A stretch of 64,000 nt of DNA from Jaapia argillacea MUCL 33604 (lineage: Eukaryota > Basidiomycota > Agaricomycetes > Jaapiales > Jaapiaceae). The position numbers were made by a program, and so were the translations under genes. Shown here one piece after another: positions 1-11,900 of this stretch. The stretch spans positions 106,719 through 170,718 of the forward strand of contig KL197747.1 of assembly GCA_000697665.1 (NCBI GenBank), in the 5' to 3' direction. Below the pieces are notes generated by a model. It was not told the origin of the DNA. It did no database searches and saw nothing but the letters and a program-made list of their open reading frames with translations. Numbering within the stretch: position 1 is the first letter of the stretch; each line of letters opens with the position of its first letter.

Positions 1-30
1 AAAGTAGGTAGGTGTCCTTATATACTACAG

Positions 31-169
31 GAACAATGGGATCTCGAACAATATACTGTAGACAATAATGAACGAGACAATGTCTAAAGACAATGGTGAG
101 CGAGTTAAGGTTCAGAACAATGACGATGAACAATGAAGGTAGAACAATGAACGGGAGAACAATGACGAG
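31..169. repeat. GAACAATG short tandem repeats
   Basis: The octamer GAACAATG recurs at 31, 114, 128, 142 and 156, the last four at exactly 14-bp spacing, with degenerate copies (GACAATG) in between. On the - strand this reads as CATTGTTC repeats followed by TATATAAG near position 20. It is followed at about 215-272 by a GATAA-rich microsatellite. The region looks like upstream promoter or LTR-type sequence running off the window start; no coding potential was seen. The identity of the element is not established. Confidence 0.5.
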
Positions 170-371
170 GCTGTACGAAGCTGTACAAGACGAGTCATTG
201 GATGCTATAAATAGTACAAGGTCCAAGATAAGATAATGTCTGAGATAAGAGAGGATAAGATAAGATAAGATGAAGGAATGCTAAGTATCATAGACAAGGG
301 AAATGATACGAAAGCGAATGAAGTCCGATAGAAAAATGAAAACGACAGTAAATCTACGAGTCCAGACGCGT

Positions 372-1299
372 TCACAACAGAACCCCTGATAGAAGCTGAG
401 ATGAGACATAGAGATAGATGTTGCACGAACGGCTTACTTTGATCAAGTACAGACCCCTGAATATGCCATCGAATGGTCTTGCTTTGTTGTAAGTCCCGCG
501 AAAGAGAAATAGTGGCCAGTCCAACCTGGAAACTGGAACCTCATTAATCATGGCTGTATTTTCCTTCAAGGCCTTGAGGTTTCTACCACCCCGAATCAGA
601 AGAGAAATGGCAGAGGGAGATAGGGGTATGCACTCGTCATTGACGGGTAGTTCAACGGGCCAGAGCAGCTTCGCAGTGGTTTTGTGATTGAATCCGCAAC
701 CGTCCTTCTGGTTACGTGCGATAGGCTGGGTAGTGGACTGAGCCAGTCAACAATAGTCCCCTTGATCTTGTGGGCATCCTCCGAATAGGCAGCCTTTTGG
801 CCGTCGTGGAGCTATGAAAAAGAGAGCCATCTGATATTGGCAGATGTGGAGGGGATGTAAAAATAACTACCTTCTTACCCATGGCAACTATCGTACTCGA
901 CTTGGTCCCTTGATTGTAGAGTGTATCCTCGATATCAGGGTCCATATCGAGGAGAGCCTTGAAGGCTTCGTATTTGTGAATATCACTAGAACATGCTTAT
1001 CAGTCAATCACCACAACAGCAAGAGTAAGAAAGATCGAGTACTCAGATTCATAAACACCCTCGGCATCTTCATCGAAAGCTAGGCCATACCGAATGATGT
1101 CAATGGGATGGTGGAACATGTCCACAGCTCGAGTGAGGTGTTTGCCGATACGGACGAGAGGATCAGTCGGCTGACGACTAGAGGCGGCGAGCTCTGAATC
1201 AATATCACTCTGTTTTCGCTTCTTGCCATGGCTGGGGGGCTCAGGACTTCCTTGAGAAGGCGGGTCAGATGGCGAGGGGGAGGGGGGAGAAGGTGGCAT
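372..1299 (-). pseudogene. DUF6698-type gene, probably the second gene of Plavaka element B (remnant)
   Basis: The start at 1,299 gives a Pro/Ser-rich N-terminus (MPPSPPSPSPSDPPSQG). Later exons carry RIGKHLTRAVDMFHHPIDII, then KIKGTIVDWLSP, then CGFNHKTTAKLLWPVELP. These align in order with the DUF6698-type gene at 6,907-8,448 (AGRNFGRTIDNWRHIGQIL, TVKKAVGNWHEFDPP, CRFRHLGCGRFNCPVYLDYD). DUF6698 proteins are a multicopy Agaricomycete family of unknown function. The C-terminal part expected after about position 440 was not found; sequence to the left is unrelated repeat-rich DNA, so the gene appears truncated. It lies on the same strand as, and downstream of, the Plavaka B transposase once the nested element A is removed. 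Exon limits are approximate. Confidence 0.55.
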
Positions 1300-1865
1300 G
1301 GGTATATGGGGACTGTGTGGGGTTTGATGAGAGGGATTTGTGAATTTGGGAGGCCGATTTAAACGGATAAAAATAAAGTTTAAGCTCAACCGAATCAACA
1401 AACACGACGCGTTGAGCAAACGAACGTCGTAGGCGCATGTGAGGAGTCTACAGAGTCATATCAAATCGCAGGGGCGCCTCATGATACGGCGGTCGGCTCT
1501 CCTAGCCTGCCTCAGCAGCAACATTTCAAATTTCCATATCAAGTGATCCCACATTGGAGCTATTGCGTACCGGATAACAACGTGCGCGCACTCACCTATC
1601 TCGAGGACAGTGAATGGGATACTCCTGAGCTGGGATCCGGTGATGGGGCTTGTGCGAGATTGGCAAGGAGTGTTACAACACCATGGGTAGCTCGCAACAA
1701 TCGTGGCTGATAGTTAGAGCACGGGACACCGATCAAGTTGGAGAGTCTGAGCCCTGCTGACATACCAGTCCAGACACGCAGGCAAGGACGCCAATCATTG
1801 GGGCTGTAGATGGCCAGTCTTGCTTCGAGAGTCATACAGTCAGAACATGATAGCTGAACAAGACC

Positions 1866-1883
1866 GCATCAGGAAATTTCCCC
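1866..1883 (+). repeat. Left terminal inverted repeat of Plavaka A
   Basis: GCATCAGGAAATTTCCCC pairs with the inverted copy at 8,845-8,862 with one mismatch. It lies about 520 bp upstream of the transposase start. Confidence 0.65.
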
Positions 1884-2387
1884 GTGGCTGGTAGTGGCTT
1901 GTAGAATTTGTCAGAGTTTGGCCATCTTGACCGCCATCTGCAAGCTCTTGCATAGGCTCGCCAGCTTGCGAACCTACTTGCAAGTTCGATCACACCATAC
2001 GACCTCATTATAATCTCTTTGCCAGCTTTTGCCTGCTTCCAATCCATTATAATATACCAATCAGCTTTCAGACCAAGACCATGTCAATGCGTGGATTGAA
2101 CTTGGACTCGACTCCGATATCCCTCCCACAACCGTCATGTACTGCTAGCTCCTCTTTGCTGTCAATCTTCTCTCGTTTTCCGCATCACTTCAGGTCTGAC
2201 AGATTAAACACAAACTCACCACGGTCACCCTATGAAGGGATTACTTTCCTGGACCATTTTTCTGTCACTATCATTTTTCACCATTGTCTTCAACCTACCC
2301 TCCTCCCCCTCGAGTCTTTCAACCCTCGAGTCTTTCAACCCTCTCTGTTGCGGCCTCGAGCACCGAGCATCCCTTCTCACCCTTGGG

Positions 2388-5300
2388 ATGCCAAAATGTG
2401 TTTGCGGCGCATACTACGCTCAAGATCAATATCTCAGTCGGCATGAGAAAAAATGTTCCGAGGTCCTGAAACGAGCACGCGATGCATTTGAAGCTGCTCA
2501 GAGTCGAGAGGCAACACAAGATTCCTCGCCTTGACCCCGAACCAGTAAGTTCTTCAAGTGTATTCTCCATAGTTTATGCTGTTCTCGTATTGATATCAAT
2601 TCAGAATCGGATGACTTCCCTGACTAATGATACCACCCCCATGGATGTTGGCAAGGATTCAGTGAGTAACCTACCCTCTGCCCGTTTTCGCTTTGAAATT
2701 CAACTTTGTGCAGCCCACACTGGATGCAACTGCAGATGATGCCCTACCAGAATCGACAACATGGCGATCACACCGTGCCTGGAGACCAACGTGGAAGGTC
2801 ATCGATATGCTCCCAGAAGAACCACCCCCGCCTCCTCCGTCTCCTCCTCCACCTCCTAGTTTACTCCCACCTGACATCAATCACGAAGATCCGCGTTCAC
2901 TACAGCCCGAACTCCCCACCATAACAACGAAGGAGCTCAAGATACCAGCTGATTCCTTTGGGATCTCGAGGATCTATCCTGCAATACCAACCCCTGTGTT
3001 GCCTGTCGGCGATATCAATCCCCTATTCCGTTTACCTCATGTCGCCCTCAGTTCACCTCTCTTCCTCCCTCGTCGTATCAGCGACATCATCCACCCGTAT
3101 CCCAACCTCTCGTCGTGGCGATTCGCTTACCACCACTGGATGGGCTCGAAATCAAAGTCTCTGGAAGATCGTGATGCCCTTCAAGACTTGATCACTCGGC
3201 CGGATTTTCATGCCAGCAATCTGGTGGGGGTTGACTTTCGTCAGCTAGATAAGAAGTTGGAGGAGACACCGTTACCTTGGCAGGATCATCACAACGGATG
3301 GAAGGAATCGACTCTCACCATTGGGATTCCCAGTGGGGTGAAGCAGACTCAGGCCGCCAAGAAAGCTGCAGCGGTGGCAGCTCGCATTGCAGCCACAACG
3401 GAAACCCTGCCGGATGGTCCTGTAGAGATTGATGTTGAGGGGCATCACTTCGAGATCCTGGGGTTCTGGCACCGTTCTATCACCCATATAATTATTTCCG
3501 TCTTTGGACACAATACCGACTTGAAAGACTTCCACTTTCATCCCTTTGAGAAGTGGTACAAGCGACCTGGATCAGACAACCCACCTGAGCGTGTGTATGA
3601 CGAACTCTACACGACCCAAGCATTTCTCGATGCCGACGCCAAAATTCAGTCATTGCCCCACGAACCTTGTTGCAACCTGCCGCGTGCAATTGCAGCGCTT
3701 ATGTTCGCATCAGATAGTACGAATGTTGCGCAGTTTGGCCAAGCGAAACTCTGGCCTGGTTATATGTACATCGGCAACCAATCAAAGTATGTACACACAA
3801 AACCCCAGTCTCGAGCAGCTCACCATATTGCATTCATTCCCTTGGTACGTTGTGGCTGTAACTCAAGATATCTCTGCTTACTTTCAGTTCTTCAGCTTCC
3901 CGCCACAATTCAGGAATTCGTGTGACAAGTCAAAGATGAAAAGGGGGCTTCTGCGCCTCTTCTCGCTCACTGTCAGCGAGAACTCTTTCACACTGCCTGG
4001 GAGAAGTTACTCGACAGGGACTTCCTCGAAGCATATGAACACAGACTTGTTATCAAATGTATGGATGGCATTGTCCGGCGAATATACCCTCGGATCTTTG
4101 TGTACTCTGCCGATTACCCCGAGAAGTACAGATTTCTTTCTATATTATTCTTGCGAATTCTAAGCTCATTTTGATCAGAGTATTAATTGCAACCATCCGC
4201 AACATGGGTGGATGTCCATGCCCACGATGCTTGGTTGCCATCGGCGACTTGGGACTCCTCAGCCACAAACAGGATCGTACATGCCGAACAGACAACGTCC
4301 AAGTTGATAGCGAGGATCGCCAAAAGAAAATTACCACAGCGCGGAAAATAATCTACCATGATGGCTATGTTGTGAACAGCGAGAAGGTCGAAGACATTCT
4401 CAAGGGGGAGTCTCTGGTCCCAACCAAGGTAAGCTCCAACTCTTGTTTCTCTTGTATGCAAATGCTCAGCTTCCCCCACAGAATGTGTTCTTGCCTTTGG
4501 CACAGTTTGGATTTAATTTGTTTCTTATGCTAGCAGTTGATTTGATGCATGAGTTTGAGTTGGGGGTGTGGAAGGCCGTATTCGCTCATCTCGTCCGAAT
4601 CCTCAGGGCTGCAGACCCAACATTGGTGCACGAATTGAATCAACAGTGAGCTCTCTCTGATGAAATGTTGGCCTGATTTGAATTCCTCATTGATGTTCAC
4701 AGCTTCCAGCTCGTTCCTATTTTCGGGAAGTCAACTATTCGGCGCTTCTCTGCCAATGTATCGGAGATGAAGAAACTCGCAGCATGAGACTTTGAAGACA
4801 TGCTTCAGGTAGAATGGTTCACTTTATACAAAGGCTCTCAGGCTCACTTGATTCCAGTGTGCAATTCCATGTTTTGAAGGTCTCCTCCCTTCGCCACACA
4901 ATGAGCAACTTCTCGACCTCCTGTATACACTTGCAGCTTGGCATGCCGTTGCCAAATTTAGACTGCACACCGAGTCCTCCCTCAAGATTCTCAACAAATT
5001 TACAACTTGGCTTGGAAAGGCGCTCCATGTCTTTCAAATTGTAACCTGTGCTGCCTACGAAACAAAGGAGATGGAACAAGAATACACGGCCCATGGTCGA
5101 GCTGAGGCACGTCAGCAATCTCGTCAGGAACCATCAGCCACTCATCCAGTTGCTGCCTCGAGTACTACGGGTCGCCGTCGCCAGACATTCAACCTCAAGA
5201 GATATAAAGTTCATGCTTTAGGTGACTATGTGTCCACGATACGCAGGATGGGTTCCACGGACTCATATTCAACCCAAATTGTGAGTATTCTGTGGATGTT

Positions 5301-6588
5301 GTCGGTCTGATCACAAATACTGATCTGTTCATGTGCAGAGCGAGTTGGAACATCGCCACGTCAAGGTTCGCTATCAGCATACAAACAAGAATCAGGCGAC
5401 TAGCCAAATTGTCAACATGGACGTGTGGGAGGCGGAGCTGACGCGGATGGCGCAGGAGCTAGTAGCCAACGGTGTTGATGTTCCTGGCTTCAAGGAGACG
5501 GTCTCAGGAGATACAGAGGAGGAGATAATGATTGCAACCCATGTCTCAGTTACAAAAGAGCAAAGGTATTGGAACACTCTTTACCTGGGGCTGTGGTTAG
5601 CATATAATACATCTGATCCCGCTTTTTCGGTGAGTACCAAGAATTCCATGCCCTCGATTGTATTATATTTTATTGACTGTGTTCCAATCAGGACTTTCTT
5701 CTGCGCCTCCAATCTCACTTACGAGATCGTCTTGCAGACCACTTGCGGCCCTTAGTTCCAGCTGCGGCGATGACTCCAGACAAGCTTGAATTCTACTTTC
5801 GTGAAGATTGCATTTATGAACATTCAACCATCCACTTTCACTTCACCACGTACGACATGCAGCGGGATCAAGATCTCATCAACCCCAGTACCGACAAATG
5901 CAATATCCTCGTTTCGTTGGGACATCCCAGTGACCCCTCCATTAACCCCCACCCATTTGGTTATGCCTGCGTTCTTGGGATCTACCACGTGCAGCTTGAA
6001 CACAGATTCTCCTGCGACCCAATACGGTTTGACTTCCTGTGGGTTCGATGGTACTCTTATCATGATGCTTGGGGGGGCGGGGATGGTACACGTCGCCTCG
6101 ACCCACTTCAGTTTGTTCCAGGTCATTCCTCCGATGCCATTGGGTTCCTCAACCCCACTCATGTCATTTGGGGATGTCACATTATTCCCGCCTATGACGA
6201 TGGAACTACTACTGAGCTTCTTGGTGCTTCTATTGCTCGGGATCCTGATGGTGACTACAAATACTACTATGCAAACAGGTATGAGGTGTTTTCCTCAATG
6301 AATAGCTTGAACTGATAGTATTTTTGAAGGTTTGTTGATTGAGATATGGCCAGCCGCTATATTGGTCATGGAGTTGGACATGCTCCAGGTAGTCACACAG
6401 AGGCTGAACCATCCCTATACGAGCTAGATGAGACAGACAAGGACGAAGACCTGGAGGCATTGGAAAGGCTGGATGATGAGCGGGAGGATGAAGAGTTGGA
6501 TGTTGATGCACTTGCTGGAGAGTATGATGAGGACATGCCAGAGGGTGAAACTGTGGAGGAAATTGAGGGCCAGTATGAGGAATATTGA
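2388..6588 (+). pseudogene. Plavaka transposase, element A (decayed)
   Basis: The start at 2,388 opens with a C2H2-like finger (MPKCVCGAYYAQ, then SRHEKKC), as in intact Plavaka transposases. The spliced product continues through a proline-rich linker, WPGYMYIGNQSKY, AAHHIAFIPL, IVRRIYPRIFVYSADYPEK, NMGGCPCPRCLVAIGDLG, LMHEFELGVWKAVFAHLVRI, ALGDYVSTIRRMGSTDSY, a C-terminal block (FHFTTYDMQRDQDLINPSTD) and an acidic tail after RYIGHGVGH. These are family-diagnostic blocks in the usual order and match element B. At least three in-frame TGA codons occur where element B or the family has arginine: EFV-TGA-QV near 3,920, KLAA-TGA-DFED near 4,786, and FVD-TGA-DM near 6,340. All fit CGA-to-TGA decay. 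It would encode the DNA-cutting transposase, but this copy looks inactive. Confidence 0.85.
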
Positions 6589-6906
6589 TTGATGAATAGA
6601 AATGCACCTCTCTTGCTGCTCCTTCGCTATGTTTTCACAATTTGAGGTGGGCCCAATTTTCGAGACAATGATTGGGACCCCGTTGCAAAATGAGGCCCAA
6701 TTCGTATCAGGAGTCCATCCACCCATCTTTATCTTATCTCTTGCAGTGGTCACGTTTTCTGAACACGTCGCAGTTTGTTCATTTTCAAAGATTAAAACTC
6801 AGGTGCAGAGACTAAATCTTAACTTTAAGAGCCTCTCTTTCACAGGTGTTCAACTTCCATTCTTGCCCACCAGTGCCATCATCCATCAACCTTCTCTTCG
6901 CCTTGC

Positions 6907-8448
6907 ATGCCCACACCTGCCACCAGTGCTAATCCCCCCAATCTAGGCTCAATCCCACATGTGCCAGATCCACTTCCTCCAGATAACAGCAACAGCGATG
7001 CTGCTATCCCAATCCCCACTGTCCCAATAATGTGAGTCCTCTCACCATCCGCCGCAAACTGCTACCCACTCCTGCTTCATAGTGGGATTGAGGCAGAGAA
7101 TAAAGCCATTATTGCTGCAGGTCGAAACTTCGGCAGAACCATTGATAATTGGCGTCACATTGGCCAGATCCTCACTGATGGTGTCCAGCAAAACCCAAAT
7201 ATCAACTCAAGTCACTATACAGAACGGTGCATCTTTCACAGACTCAGAGCAGAATTCGATCCTCACCTGATTTCAGGCAATGCTGTCATCACGCGATCTA
7301 TGATCTTCTCGTGACCCAGGCGCCCTTCATTCGTGACATCATCCTCACCCATGGTCCCACCGCAATCGTTGAGGTTGCAAGTTTGGTGAGTCTCGGTCAC
7401 ATCCTTACTCTCTGACACTGACTTGCATAGCTCGAGAAAGGTCGCAGTAATGCCTGATCCGACGATGTATCAACTGTCAAGAAGGCTGTTGGAAACTGGC
7501 ACGAATTTGACCCACCCCTTAGCCCCATCGACAAGAGCTTCTGCAGGTTCCGTCATTTGGGGTGTGGACGATTCAATTGCCCTGTGTATCTGGATTACGA
7601 TGATGAAAAGTACTTTTGTTCTTCGTAATTGTCTCGGTCTGTATTAACCTTGTTCTATAGCATTCAAAAAGGTTTGAAGAACAAGAATCCCGTCTATGAT
7701 GTGGGATACAAGAGGTGGCTGAGGCTGTTGTGGCGTGATTGTGTCTTCAATGCCGATGATTTCCATTGTGGTTTTCTCAAGAATGAGCTTATTATTGCGG
7801 TATGTCTGTCAGTGCCTCCATACTCATGTTGAGCTCATTTGCCTTGTAGGTACTCTTGCACATTCTGATTGGACCCTCCACCACTGTCCGCGCAACAGAA
7901 CCTGGCAGTACTCCATCCGAAACCTTTCGGGGGAAGAGGAAGGGAAATGCAGAGAAGCATGGAGTAACGAGTGTTACGACAGCGGCCATTGCATATGGGG
8001 TCATGCTTGTATGTCTCAATCTTCCAATCACTCTTCCGTTGCTCTTTGCTGAACATCATCGTAGCTTTGCTTCGCGCTGTGTAATCAAAAGGCCTTCGGT
8101 TCTGGGGGTGGGAAAGGTGCCAGTTGGCTGTATCGTTCCTTCTATCAAGCTCTAGCATCCTATATCAATGATGATATGCCTGTGGCTGCTCGTCGCGAGC
8201 TCTTCATTTGGCTTAATAGGTGAGTCTCCCATTTGACCTCTTAGTGGCCACAATCTTTTTCTGATGCTCCATATTCTAGCTGAGTATTCCCAGACATTTT
8301 CGAGGACGGCGACCTCTCAGACGACGAGAATGATCCATATTCGACAGCTGCCCTGATGCGTGCTCAAACGAGGTCCCAAGGGGGAGATGGCGGAGTTCTG
8401 TCTAACAATGGAGAAGCAAATGTTTCTGTCCCCCCTGCTGATGGCTGA
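6907..8448 (+). pseudogene. DUF6698-type gene inside Plavaka A
   Basis: It starts MPTPATSANPPNLG at 6,907 (proline-rich), splices near 7,030, then reads GIEAENKAIIAAGRNFGRTI, HHAIYDLLVTQAPFIRDIIL, STVKKAVGNWHEFDPPLSP, GYKRWLRLLWRDCVFNADDF, NEL, TTAAIAYGVMLLCFALCNQK and a C-terminal LSDDENDPYSTAALMRAQTR. The ending resembles that of the DUF6698 protein family found in many copies in Agaricomycete genomes. Its function is unknown. It lies 319 bp downstream of the transposase on the same strand and inside the terminal repeats. One TGA interrupts the frame after EKGRSNA near 7,455, again where CGA is plausible. Confidence 0.65.
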
Positions 8449-8844
8449 AGTGTGATCGTACATCCTGTTCCCCTCCATGTCTGTACGGTATTGTTATTGA
8501 ATAATTATCTGATGTGATATGGCCCATCTTTCCTACTCGTGACCATTACAACGAATGAAGGACAAGCCAATACCACCATATGGATTGATTGCGAACCATT
8601 CATCAGCATACTGTATTTCTGGTAAGCTTAAGACTGACTGGCTGGACACTTGTACGCTCATGCCAGAACTTCACCAGCCGGCTTGCCCTTGCAAGAAGTA
8701 GCAACCTTGTATATATGTGATATCCTGCAAGAAGCGCCATATGACCACCAGACCTTATAATAACCACTACCAGGCTGGTGGAAATTTTATTGATTTCACA
8801 TCTCCCAAGACCTTGTTTTGGTCTTGCAACTACTTGTCAGAGTT

Positions 8845-8862
8845 GGGGGAATTTCCTGATGC
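8845..8862 (-). repeat. Right terminal inverted repeat of Plavaka A
   Basis: The reverse complement reads GCATCAGGAAATTCCCCC, matching the left end at 17 of 18 positions. The neighbouring 81 bp up to the element B stop codon leave almost no 3' flank for B, which supports A having inserted into B. Confidence 0.65.
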
Positions 8863-8942
8863 CAGAGATGTTTGGAAGACCAAGGATAGACATCGTAAGG
8901 AGCTTAGGTCAAGACAATCATAGGAGGTTCAGAGTTCTACAT

Positions 8943-11900
8943 TCAACGTTCAACATTGATCACGATTGGACTGTGGGAACAAGGACCCCAAACACCTATC
9001 CTCACAGAGTCGCCCCCGCTATCAGATTCGCCCTCACCATCCGAGTCTGAGTCACCCTCACTTTCTGAGTCGCCCTCACCTTCTGAGCTGCTTGAGTCAC
9101 TTCCCTGACCAACATCTGCTACTTCTTCAGTCATTGGATCGCCGTCGTCCTCGTCCTCACCCTCGACTTCTTCAGGAAATGCCAACGCTAAGGGCGGTGG
9201 GCTGGCAACTAATTGGGCTCCAAGGTGACCGACTCCTCTCCCGATATATTGCATGATCATGTCGCGATCAACGAATCTACGGTGTCACAGTTGGATACCT
9301 CGGTGAGCACTTTGGGCAACACATAACCCAAACCAATCTCACCGATTGACATAGAACCGTTCCCAGTCATCCTGTTCATCTCCCTGAGAAATCAGTGAGT
9401 ACCGTAATAACATCCTTGTCCGTCCTTCTGCGTAGGCGGGGATAAGATGGCAGCCACGAATGACATCCGCCGGGTCAAGAAAACCAAATGCGTCTTCATC
9501 ACTCTCCGGTATGAACCCAATCCGATCTAACCGCTTTGCTTTCCAACCACTCCACCAATCCAGATCTCGACCGAACCACCGAACGTGCAAAAAATCAACT
9601 CTCCGCACAGGTGGAATCACCCCACTGTCATCAAGTTCGACCACATTCACATGGTAGATTCCAATCACCCTAGCGTACCAGAATGGGTGGCTTGCCACAT
9701 TATCATCATCCTCCTTGGCTAACACCATCACATCACAGCGATCGGTCTTGGGATTGATGTTATCGTAGGCTTGTCGTACGTCGTATGTTGTAAAGTTAAT
9801 ATGCATGGTTCGATGAATATATATCCTGTCATTTTGAAAGACAATGGACTGGCGGTCAGTGTTTGTGAATGGAGTTTCATCCTGTGTGTTGCCGTTTTTG
9901 CGTAGACGCTGGAGAAGATGGTCCTTGAGACGGGTGACAAAATCCTGGGTGGATGCTCAGAATGATGGCATAAGAAAAATTGGGGAGGTCACCATCCCCT
10001 CACCTTCGCAGCCCGATCAGCCGAGTGTGTTCAAAGCCAGTCACCGACACTGAAGTGTTCTTTCTGTGATTTACCAATGGAATGGTGGACTTCGGGAGGA
10101 GTGCTATCGACATCAGGATCACGGAAGTGGATGTCATGCCCGACATGCTTGCCCTTCTTGCGCAGAGCTGCCGTAATTTTGTGCAAGCAAGACTCCCTGA
10201 GATCAATACTCGCCAGTTGGGAGGTAAATTCGTTCTTGCTTGTCCAATCAAATTTGTCCCGATGTAGTGGATAGTGGTTGCATAATCGCCGAGGGAGTGA
10301 AGCTTGTATGTATTGAGATTGAACTCCTTCTTGGCCGGCGGGGTCGACGAGTCTGAGTTATCAGCGGCTGTGTTAGTTTCCGCTGGTGTTCGTGCTGTGG
10401 TTGATGATGCCGCCTTTTTAGCCTTGTTGGCCTGGCGTCGGAGTCGCACAGCCTTCTCTTTTGGTAGCTCGACAGTGTGAAAAGTCTCCTCGGTGGCCTT
10501 GACGAATTTGCGAAGACTTTTGCCGAACTCCACCGTAACTTTATCCATAATGGATAGTGTTGAGTCTGTGTGCATCCAGAGCTTTCTGAGGCCATGGAGA
10601 TATGCTGTAAGAAAGAGAAGATCCATTGCGAGATGGTTGTGCGGATCGGGGAGGAGACCTTCGAAAACGGGAATAATACACTGGTGGTGCTGCTTCAGCA
10701 CGAATCATTTCTAGATATATAATGGGCGAACCTGCAGAACATCCTCGTAATCTCTCGCTGCGAATTGTCTCAATTCACCGACGTTCATGTGGAAGCGACG
10801 GATTGTGTCTTGTCCGAAAACGGGAACCTGACAGAAGCTACAGAAGATTGAGTTGGTATTCCATAAAGGACAGATGAATGTTACAGACCGAGCATTGAAT
10901 TCACCAATCTTTTCCCCTTTCACAGAGTGGAGGAGACGGATCAAGTGAGTCAAGATCGCCTTCCACACCCCCGATTCCCACTCATGCAAAAAATCTGGCA
11001 CGAAGAGCTTGAAGACGTTATTGCAAAAATCTGAGAATGCATTCTGAAAACAAATCAAACTTCGTCAGAAATCGAACCCAAATCCCAATGAAACTCACTG
11101 AAGTTGGAACCCAGGATTCCTCTTGGAGGACACGGTTGACAGCCTTCGAGTTGACAACGTAGTGTTTCTTGTAGATGAACGATCAGGCCAGCTGCACTTT
11201 TCTTCGTCGAGCCTCATCATCGATACATTCGCGAGTCTCACGGCGTCGCATGTCAACCCTCTGGCCGAGCTCGCCAATTCAATCCTTGGGCACCAAACAT
11301 CGAGGACAGGGACAATTTCCGAGGTCTCTAATAGTAGCAAGTAATACCCTGATAGAATAGTAAGATTTGATTGACACTGGTGTGAATGTGACATGGACTA
11401 CTGACTTCTCGGGATAATCAGCAGAATAGCTGAAAAACCGAGGATATAGGCGTCTTAGAACGCCGTCACCACACATGCAGACGATACCATGAATGTATGC
11501 ATGGCGAAAATCTTCATCAAGGAGCAAACGCCAAATGGCGTGGATCAGCTCCCGACAGCAATGAGTGACAAGAGGCAGTCGAGCACTCTTGCCTGAATCT
11601 TCCCGCACGAAGTCTTGAAATGAATCGGGAAGCTGATGGTACCTGTAAGGAGGTGCAACATTTGGAATGGAGATGATAACATACTTTGGGGAAATATGCG
11701 AGGTGATGACAAGACCTTGTGGACGGCTTGCCTCGTGAGTACTTGGATTGGTTGCCAAACATAAGGTAGCCGGGCCACAAGGATGCAGAACCAAAGTCGG
11801 TAAGATGTGTGGAATCAGACCAGATCATCATCACAACAACTGCTCAGGGGAGAGTACACCCGGGCTCTGCTGGAAGACCCTGAACCTTGGTATGAGCATT

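Larger units (their letters stand above)
1866..8862 (+). mobile_element. Plavaka-type DNA transposon A with terminal inverted repeats
   Basis: The outer ends are GCATCAGGAAATTTCCCC (1,866-1,883) and the reverse complement of GCATCAGGAAATTCCCCC (8,845-8,862), a 17 of 18 match. Subterminal motifs are also shared: TTGTCAGAGTT near both ends, CTGGTAGTGG inverted, and several CTTGCAAG-like motifs. Inside are a Plavaka transposase (2,388-6,588) and a DUF6698-type gene (6,907-8,448), both on +. No convincing target-site duplication was seen next to the repeats. The Plavaka family (CMC-like, cut-and-paste) is typical of Agaricomycete genomes. The coding regions are damaged, so this copy is probably inactive by itself. 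Confidence 0.72.

Noticed and set aside
1866-1866. Target-site duplication for Plavaka A (AGACC near both ends)
   Set aside because: AGACC touches the left end, but on the right lies about 14 bases outside the inverted repeat, so it is not a convincing duplication.
10000-10701. Long - strand frame treated as a separate gene
   Set aside because: It is one exon of the Plavaka B transposase reading into an intron.
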